A DNA stretch of 38,220 nt. Source: Chitinophagales bacterium (lineage in GTDB: Bacteria; Bacteroidota; Bacteroidia; Chitinophagales; Chitinophagaceae). Where the stretch lies: NCBI GenBank assembly GCA_017303855.1, contig JAFLBL010000026.1, forward strand, positions 1-38,220, written 5' to 3'. The notes under the pieces were generated by a model. That model ran no database searches, was not told where the DNA came from, and worked only from the letters and a program-made list of their open reading frames with translations. The stretch's first letter is position 1. The number at the start of each line of letters is the position of its first letter. Shown here one piece after another: positions 32,956 to 38,220 of the stretch. The position numbers and the translations under genes were made by a program.

Positions 32956-34065
32956 ATGAAAAAAATACTGGCGATAGCCCCCTATCCTTACCTGCCTTTT
33001 TTCTCGGGAGGACAAAAATTTATCGCGCAGTTTCTGGAAAACCTGGCTAATGAAACAGAACTGACGGTGATCAGTGTGGAAACGAATGATCCGCAGCTGA
33101 TCAGTAATTACCGCTTGCTGCCCTGGCTGAAAAAGTCATTTACCCGGTATATGGATCCCCGCCTCATTGGGAAAATCAGTACTGAAGTAAAGAACGGGGA
33201 TTATGACACGGTAATCTGGGAACATCCGTATTATGCCTGGCTTGCCTGGCTGGTACGGAAAAAAACAGGCGTCCCGTTTATCATTCATACACATAATATC
33301 GAATACCAGCGATTCCGTTCCATGGGCAAATGGTGGTGGCCGGTATTGAAAAGGTATGAACGCTGGGCATTTCGCCAGGCGGATCAGCTTTTTTTTATCA
33401 CCCCTGAAGACAAATCATTCGCTATAAAGGAATGGCAGGTGAATGCGCATAAATGTATTGACCTCCCCTTTGCCGTAAACATCAACAGCTCTCCGGCGGA
33501 TAAAGCGGAATGCCGGGCAGCTGTTGCCGCAACACATGGTATACAGCCGGGTGAAAAAATAATATTTTTCAATGGCCTGCTCAGTTACCGGCCCAACTAC
33601 GAAGCACTGCTGGCGATACTGGAGAAAATCAACCCGGTATTACTGGAAGAAAAAGGATTTGCTTACAAACTGATAGTTTGCGGGAAAGGCTTGCCGGATC
33701 AGCTGAACAAGCTGCAGGCTTATGCCGGCCGGAACATTCTGTATGCCGGTTTTGTAGACGACATAGAAACCTATTTCAAAGCCGCCGATCTGTTTCTGAA
33801 CCCGGTTCAATCCGGCGGAGGTATCAAAACGAAAATGGTGGAAGCCATCGCTTTTGGCACTACCGTAATTGCCACGGAAACAGGCGCTACAGGTATAAAA
33901 AAAGAAGTATGCGGCCATAAACTGATCACGGTCGCCGACAACGACTGGATTGGTTTTGCAAAAGCAGTTATAGCTAACCGTGACAATCAATCGCCCACTC
34001 CACCGGCCTATTATGATTATTATGACTGGAAAAAAGTAGCCCGGCGGATTGCGGGTGTGGTATAG
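32956..34065 (+). CDS. Glycosyltransferase family 4-like
   Basis: The 369-residue protein begins MKKILAIAPYPYLPFFSGG, the glycine-rich N-terminal motif of GT-B enzymes. The C-terminal half has the nucleotide-sugar region (GYxxDDIETYFKAADLF, PVQSGGGIKTKMVEAIAFGTTVIAT). The frame could extend upstream inside the YfhO gene, but the ATG 4 bases after the YfhO stop is the natural start, so the two are likely coupled. It would add a sugar to a lipid-linked or capsular acceptor. It is convergent with the GT2 gene, 6 bases apart. Confidence 0.9.
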   Translation: MKKILAIAPYPYLPFFSGGQKFIAQFLENLANETELTVISVETNDPQLISNYRLLPWLKKSFTRYMDPRLIGKISTEVKNGDYDTVIWEHPYYAWLAWLVRKKTGVPFIIHTHNIEYQRFRSMGKWWWPVLKRYERWAFRQADQLFFITPEDKSFAIKEWQVNAHKCIDLPFAVNINSSPADKAECRAAVAATHGIQPGEKIIFFNGLLSYRPNYEALLAILEKINPVLLEEKGFAYKLIVCGKGLPDQLNKLQAYAGRNILYAGFVDDIETYFKAADLFLNPVQSGGGIKTKMVEAIAFGTTVIATETGATGIKKEVCGHKLITVADNDWIGFAKAVIANRDNQSPTPPAYYDYYDWKKVARRIAGVV

Positions 34066-34071
34066 CCCTTA

Positions 34072-34959
34072 TCAGGGTTGCATCCGGAAACCGTCTTTCA
34101 GTCCCTGTATCAGTTTTTGCTTCCGCACTTTATCAAATCCCAGCCAGTAAGCCACCCGGGACAAGAGCGTATACCCAAGGGCAAACCAGCGCCGGAAGCC
34201 CCGGAAATTTTTCCGGATAAAATAGATTTTATTGCGGTTGGAATAATAGACGTAGAAGGGAGAATTGGTACCCACAGAAGAAGAAACCTTATGCAGCAGT
34301 ACCAGGGACGGATCATAAAAAATACGATAACCCAACCGGGTAGCCCGCAACACAAAGTCGGTATCATCGTAGTAGCAAAAATATTTCTCGTCCATGATCC
34401 CGGTTTTCTCAAATACTTCCTTTTTCACCAGCATAAAACAGGTAGGTGAATACGTGCAATGCCGGGCTGTATTAAATGCCGGTCCGTCTTCCTTATTCAT
34501 CCCGTAATGCACGCCCAGTGCCCGCCATTTATCCATATAGCCACCGGCCATCCATAGTTTTTTCTCCCCGTAATAATAAATTTTCGGAACGATCATCGCC
34601 TCTCCTTTTTCGTCGGCGAGGGATACCAGCCGGCTGAACATGTGCGGCTGTTCTATTTCAATATCATTATTCAGAATCAGTACATGATCACAGTGATCAG
34701 CAAGTGATAATTTAATTCCGGTATTGTTACCGGCGGCCACGCCCAGGTTGCCACCGGTCTTTATATGTTTATGGGCTGTAACGGGAAATTCGGCCAGGCA
34801 GCGGCTGATCATCCGGTCTGTAGCCTCACTTTCCGAATTATCAATCAGGTAGAGAATATAATCCGTATGGGTTTGTATGGATATGCTTTTGAAGAAGTCC
34901 GGAAGCACTTCATCACATTTATACAAAACTGTAACCAGTCCGATTTTTGACATAGCCAT
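34072..34959 (-). CDS. Glycosyltransferase family 2
   Basis: The 295-residue (or 293 from a second ATG) protein starts with the GT-A fold: IGLVTVLYKCDEVLPDFFKSI, LIDNSE, GGNLGVAAGNNTGI and LILNNDIEI, the last holding the DxD-like metal site. The later FCYYDDTDFVLRATRLGYRI is typical of rhamnosyltransferase-like GT2 enzymes. Its start directly follows the stop of the epimerase gene (TAAATG), so translation is coupled. Acceptor and donor are unknown, but the upstream gene suggests a deoxyhexose. Confidence 0.9.
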   Translation of the reverse strand: MAMSKIGLVTVLYKCDEVLPDFFKSISIQTHTDYILYLIDNSESEATDRMISRCLAEFPVTAHKHIKTGGNLGVAAGNNTGIKLSLADHCDHVLILNNDIEIEQPHMFSRLVSLADEKGEAMIVPKIYYYGEKKLWMAGGYMDKWRALGVHYGMNKEDGPAFNTARHCTYSPTCFMLVKKEVFEKTGIMDEKYFCYYDDTDFVLRATRLGYRIFYDPSLVLLHKVSSSVGTNSPFYVYYSNRNKIYFIRKNFRGFRRWFALGYTLLSRVAYWLGFDKVRKQKLIQGLKDGFRMQP

Positions 34960-36102
34960 TTATTTCATCAATCCTTTCGCTTTCATTTCGGCAACGGAAT
35001 CCGCATAGCGGCTGGCCTGTACTTCCTGGCCGGTAACCCATTCAGTAAAGCGGCGTAATCCTTCGCGGAAGGACACAGCGGGTCGGAATCCCAGCAGCCG
35101 TTCAATTTTATGCATATCCGCGTAATTGTGCCGGATATCGCCCAACCGGTAATTACCCGTAACCGTTACCGGCACTTCCTGCTTATACAATTCAATCAGT
35201 CCCTTTGCCACTTCCAGCACGGTTGTGGGAACACCCGTACCTACATTAAATACCTGTCCGTTGGCTTCCTCTTTTGTAATACCGAGATAAGTGGCCCTGA
35301 TCACGTCGTCAATAAATACAAAATCCCTGCTCTCCAGGCCATCTTCAAAAATATTGATGGGTTGCCGGTTACGGATCAGTGTAGAGAAAATAGACAAAAT
35401 ACCGGTGTACGGATTGGTAAGTGACTGACCGGGACCATATACATTCTGATAACGGAAAGCCACCGGGGCGATACCCAGTGTGGGGCAAACCGTCATGATC
35501 ATTTGTTCCTGGTTCTGTTTCGTAATTCCATAAACGGAAGACGGATGAATTTTTGATTCCTCATCCGTCGCAGCCAGTTGAAGCGGTGCGGATGTACCGG
35601 GGAAAGTGACTTCAAAACGGCCTGCATCCATATCCACCGCGGCCCTGTGTCCGGGATAAACCACCCCGGCTTCTGTAGAAATATATTTTCCTTCCCCGTA
35701 AATAGCCCTTGAGGAAGCAATCACTACTTTCTTTACCGCGGTTTTCCGGTTGGCCAGTATATCCAGTAACAGGGCGGTACCCCCGATATTTACCTGTGTA
35801 TAATGTTCGATCTGGTACATGGATTGCCCGGTACCGGTTTCAGCCGCCAGGTGTACAATCACTTCATTATCGGCCAGTGCTTTTTCCCAATCGGTCCTTG
35901 CCGTAACAGTGCCTTTAATAAATGTAACCTTACCTGAAATGGCTTTATATAAAGGGGAATTTTTCTCCGGCTCCGGTCCGTGTATCTGTTCGGATAAATT
36001 ATCGAGGACGGTAACACGGTGTCCCTGTTGCACAAGGTACAGGGCCAGTCCTGATCCGATGAAGCCGGCACCGCCGGTTATTAAAACGTTTTGCAAACTC
36101 AT
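34960..36102 (-). CDS. SDR nucleotide-sugar epimerase, dTDP-L-rhamnose 4-epimerase-like
   Basis: The 380-residue extended SDR has the NAD-binding GGAGFIG (residues 10-16), HLAAETG, catalytic Tyr/Lys in YGITK and the C-terminal FVFIDDVIRA. An insert of about 35 residues lies between SSRAIYGEG and SVYGITK. In dTDP-L-rhamnose 4-epimerases this place carries a Cys-rich segment of the type EPRCPxCGAPL. Here the aligned stretch is EVTFPGTSAPL, with the cysteines lost. Length exceeds a standard UDP-sugar epimerase (about 310-330). It would supply a donor for the GT2 gene immediately downstream. Recognition of the insert is from memory. Confidence 0.85.
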   Translation of the reverse strand: MSLQNVLITGGAGFIGSGLALYLVQQGHRVTVLDNLSEQIHGPEPEKNSPLYKAISGKVTFIKGTVTARTDWEKALADNEVIVHLAAETGTGQSMYQIEHYTQVNIGGTALLLDILANRKTAVKKVVIASSRAIYGEGKYISTEAGVVYPGHRAAVDMDAGRFEVTFPGTSAPLQLAATDEESKIHPSSVYGITKQNQEQMIMTVCPTLGIAPVAFRYQNVYGPGQSLTNPYTGILSIFSTLIRNRQPINIFEDGLESRDFVFIDDVIRATYLGITKEEANGQVFNVGTGVPTTVLEVAKGLIELYKQEVPVTVTGNYRLGDIRHNYADMHKIERLLGFRPAVSFREGLRRFTEWVTGQEVQASRYADSVAEMKAKGLMK

Positions 36103-36113
36103 TGTCTTTTATT

Positions 36114-36743
36114 TCAGATAAATTGCCCGTCTTTATCGGTGCGGCGCCATTCGTTTTTTGCCGGATCAAAGCGTTTTATGATCATGGCGGGAGCTCCGGC
36201 GGCCACACAATAATCAGGAATATCCCGGGTTACTACACTGTTAGCGCCCACTACACTGTTTTTGCCCACAGAGGCCCCGACCACACATACATTTTCACCA
36301 AGCCAGGCGCCATCGTGAATGATGACTTCTTTCAGTTGTTCCACCGGCTGATCGATTACAGGAACTGTGCTATCCTTGTAGCCGTGGAGGTTATCGCTGA
36401 GATAGACTTTATCCGCAATCAGTACTTTTTTCCCGATCGTAATACCGGAAGTAGCATAAAAATGGCAGAAACGTCCCACATAGGTACCCTCCCCGATGCT
36501 GAGGCGGCAATGAGGGTTTCCGGTCAGGGGCATACAGGCCAGCCAGCCGCCGGAATTGATATAGACTTTATTCCCGATAAAAATATGCCGGGCACCTTCC
36601 AGTTTTGTCTGTAATAAGCGGGCACGTGATCCCAGGCCACCCAGTTGTAATTTATACAACGGGTAGGTAAAGAGATAATACCAGGCCAGGCTGATTTTTC
36701 TGAGCATCGGGGTGTCCGTTAAGTAGCAGGCAAGGTAATACAT
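36114..36743 (-). CDS. Left-handed beta-helix acyltransferase
   Basis: The 209-residue protein has hexapeptide repeats from about residue 53 to 185 (IFIGNKVYINSGG, IGEGTYVGRF, ITIGKKVLIAD, GAWLGENVCVVGASVGKNSVVGANSVVT) and the final AAGAPAMII motif of the LbH/WbbJ O-acetyltransferase group. His in the loop SDNLHGYKD is the likely catalytic base. It would acetylate a sugar of the surface glycan. It lies 11 bases upstream of the epimerase gene on the same strand, forming an acyltransferase-epimerase-GT2 operon. Confidence 0.9.
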   Translation of the reverse strand: MYYLACYLTDTPMLRKISLAWYYLFTYPLYKLQLGGLGSRARLLQTKLEGARHIFIGNKVYINSGGWLACMPLTGNPHCRLSIGEGTYVGRFCHFYATSGITIGKKVLIADKVYLSDNLHGYKDSTVPVIDQPVEQLKEVIIHDGAWLGENVCVVGASVGKNSVVGANSVVTRDIPDYCVAAGAPAMIIKRFDPAKNEWRRTDKDGQFI

Positions 36744-36756
36744 TTTAGCTAATCGG

Positions 36757-36768
36757 TTGGCCGGCCAA
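36757..36768. promoter_or_regulatory. Palindrome between divergent glycan genes
   Basis: TTGGCCGGCCAA is a perfect 12-base palindrome in the 83-base gap between the acyltransferase operon and the GT9-like gene. It lies 24 bases upstream of the latter's -7 box, so it could be an operator. Confidence 0.35.
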
Positions 36769-36792
36769 AAGCCGGGTAAACAGTAAATTAGT

Positions 36793-36800
36793 TACATTTG
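36793..36800 (+). promoter_or_regulatory. -7 promoter box for the GT-B/GT9-like gene
   Basis: TACATTTG is an exact TAnnTTTG match, 26 bases before the ATG at 36827. A GTG three codons earlier (36818) is an alternative start. Confidence 0.55.
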
Positions 36801-36826
36801 AGCCCGCCGGAAAGCCGGTGATCCGC

Positions 36827-37717
36827 ATGACTATTTTTGAACGCTTATATATCGCTGTATTTAAGGAAAAAGCCAGGCGGGCCCTGTTTACAAAGGGTCT
36901 TGCCAGGGTTGAGCAACCTGATTTGTATCCGTCCACTGAGGACGGGGCGGTTCATTTCAAACATTTCGGACTGATTGGAGATATTATTTATGCCATTCCG
37001 GCCATGAAAGCCCTGGCCGGGGAAAAGAAAATTCACCTGCACCTGCAGATCAATCAGAAAACGCTCTATAAAAAGAGTATGAAGCATCCCAACCAGGGCA
37101 AGATTCTGACGGAGAAAAGTGTGGAGATGCTGGCGCCTTTATTACTGGCACAACCCGAATTTGCCGTAGTGGATATCCTGAAGGATCAGCGGATTGATTA
37201 TGATCTGGATGAATTCAGGAATTTTCCGTTTGATTATAATACCAATCATATCTGCCGCTGGTATTTTCATATGTACGGCATCACGGCCGACCTGGGGCAG
37301 CCCTGGCTGAAAGTAACGCCGGATACACGTTTCAAAGATGATATTGTGATCGCCCGCAGTTTCCGTTACCGGGCACCGGGGATCCGATATGATTTTTTAG
37401 CGGCCTATCCGCATGTTACGTTTGTAGGATTGAAAGAGGAATACGAAGACATGAAAAAAGCGATACCCGGCTTAAAGCACCAGCCGGTAAACAACTTCCT
37501 GGAGTTCGCTCAGATCATTGCCGGGGCCCGTTTTTTCATCGGCAATCAGAGTTTCCCCTTTGCCGTAGCTGAAGGACTGAAAGCCAGGCGGGCGCTCGAG
37601 CTTTGTTTCGAATGTCCCAATGTAATTCCCGAAGGAAAAGACGCGTATGATTTTTTGTACCAGCCGCAATTTGAGAAAGTGGTGAAGGAGCTGGAGCGGT
37701 TATCAATGAAAAAATGA
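36827..37717 (+). CDS. GT-B fold glycosyltransferase-like protein (GT9 type)
   Basis: The 296-residue protein has HFGLIGDIIYAIPAMKAL (about 45-62), the GDxxxxIPxxKAL start of heptosyltransferase-like (GT9) enzymes. Near the C terminus NFLEFAQIIAGARFFIGNQSF matches their acceptor/donor loop, where the usual GxDSGxxH is replaced by GNQSF. It is shorter than typical GT9 enzymes (about 330-350) and has a weakly related middle, so its activity may be altered. It is divergent from the acyltransferase operon and preceded by a -7 box. The frame would add 3 codons with a GTG start at 36818. Confidence 0.75.
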   Translation: MTIFERLYIAVFKEKARRALFTKGLARVEQPDLYPSTEDGAVHFKHFGLIGDIIYAIPAMKALAGEKKIHLHLQINQKTLYKKSMKHPNQGKILTEKSVEMLAPLLLAQPEFAVVDILKDQRIDYDLDEFRNFPFDYNTNHICRWYFHMYGITADLGQPWLKVTPDTRFKDDIVIARSFRYRAPGIRYDFLAAYPHVTFVGLKEEYEDMKKAIPGLKHQPVNNFLEFAQIIAGARFFIGNQSFPFAVAEGLKARRALELCFECPNVIPEGKDAYDFLYQPQFEKVVKELERLSMKK

Positions 37718-37761
37718 ACTTGAAATTTGTCCAAACCAAATCTTATAATTTAAATTCATCT

Positions 37762-38220
37762 ATGAAACAACTTCTTCTCCCACTTGTCATTTCCGTGATT
37801 TTGTTTTCTTGCAAAAAGAATAATTCAACTCCCACCTCCACTTTATCTAATGGGTTAGTTGCAAACTTGACATTCTCCGGAAACGCAAACGACCAGACAT
37901 CAAACCAAAACCATGGTATTGTAACGGGTGCGACACTTACTACTGACAGATTTGGCAACAATAATCAGGCATATCTCTTCAATGGAAGCAGCAATTATAT
38001 ACGTATAAACAATAGCAGTTCTCTTGATTTAAAAGAAAGTTTTTCAATCTCAGCCTGGATTAGCCCGGACGACTATACACTACCCGGAGTTGTAGTTTGG
38101 AATGGAGATCCTGCTTTTGCAAAAGATCCATATATTCTTTATTTCTCGAACCGTCCGGGCTACAACAGTATTGGAGTACGGAAAGATGCAGGAGCCGGCA
38201 ATACAATTAATGAGGCATTT
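37762..38220 (+). CDS. LamG-domain lipoprotein, 3' end outside the window
   Basis: The frame is open from the ATG at 37762 to the window edge, 153 codons. Residues 1-17 form a lipoprotein signal (VILFSC, Cys17). From about residue 30 the LamG/concanavalin-like fold begins: LTFSGNANDQTSNQNHG, FGNNNQAYLFNGSSNYI and SFSISAWISP are typical of Bacteroidota carbohydrate- or matrix-binding LamG proteins. The base use is visibly more A/T rich and Asn-rich than in its neighbours. The C-terminal part, which might carry a sorting domain or repeats, is not visible. Confidence 0.85.
   Translation, partial: MKQLLLPLVISVILFSCKKNNSTPTSTLSNGLVANLTFSGNANDQTSNQNHGIVTGATLTTDRFGNNNQAYLFNGSSNYIRINNSSSLDLKESFSISAWISPDDYTLPGVVVWNGDPAFAKDPYILYFSNRPGYNSIGVRKDAGAGNTINEAF

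Noticed and set aside
1..38220. CRISPR arrays, toxin-antitoxin pairs, defence or phage modules
   Set aside because: No regularly spaced repeats, cas-like proteins, small paired genes or phage genes were seen. The only mobile DNA is the IS end at the left edge and the palindromic repeat at 26057.

Overview
The window reads as a chromosomal segment of a Bacteroidota bacterium, most likely of the Chitinophagaceae or a close relative. The reasons are: a type IX secretion (T9SS) C-terminal sorting domain; many short lipoprotein signal peptides of the SC-K/A type; upstream regions that repeatedly carry the Bacteroidota -7 promoter box TAnnTTTG with A-rich leaders and few Shine-Dalgarno sites; a fused HU/CCDC81-type plus SPOR protein; an M1 peptidase and YfhO protein of the Bacteroidota style. 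Family names were assigned from recognisable motifs only; no search was run.

Layout. 1-250: the C-terminal tail and right end of an IS256-family transposase, butted against a T-arm/acceptor-like tRNA 3' fragment, then terminators. 249-5904: small secreted protein, LacI-type regulator, CBS protein, MutS2 without an Smr domain, a PPC/DUF296 lipoprotein and a lipoprotein MsrA. 5999-9224: T9SS cargo protein with a long repeat-bearing leader, and an orphan peptide-type solute-binding lipoprotein. 9288-14769: short M1 peptidase, MOP-type flippase, NlpC/P60 lipoprotein, beta-propeller lipoprotein. 14836-18977: dnaE and trxA. 19047-25722: nucleoside permease, aminofutalosine synthase mqnE, a histone H1-like protein, L-serine ammonia-lyase, an FKBP lipoprotein, a small membrane protein and the HU/SPOR protein. 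25963-26033: tRNA-Cys with a strong palindromic repeat just upstream. 26177-29300: co-directional nucleoside phosphorylase, dapF, corA and a Nudix hydrolase. 29301-30387: queuosine-precursor transporter plus a small membrane protein. 30435-37717: a surface-glycan block (YfhO, GT4, GT2, rhamnose-epimerase-like SDR, hexapeptide acyltransferase, GT-B/GT9-like protein). 37762-end: a truncated LamG lipoprotein, visibly more A/T rich.

Most of the window is housekeeping and envelope biology. I found no CRISPR array, toxin-antitoxin pair, phage module or recognisable defence system. The more unusual signals are regulatory or architectural: the repeat-bearing T9SS leader, the 5' hairpin of the H1-like gene, duplicated boxes upstream of mqnE, an IS end inside a tRNA-like sequence, a secreted PPC domain, and an SDR epimerase whose extra insert resembles a zinc ribbon that has lost its cysteines.
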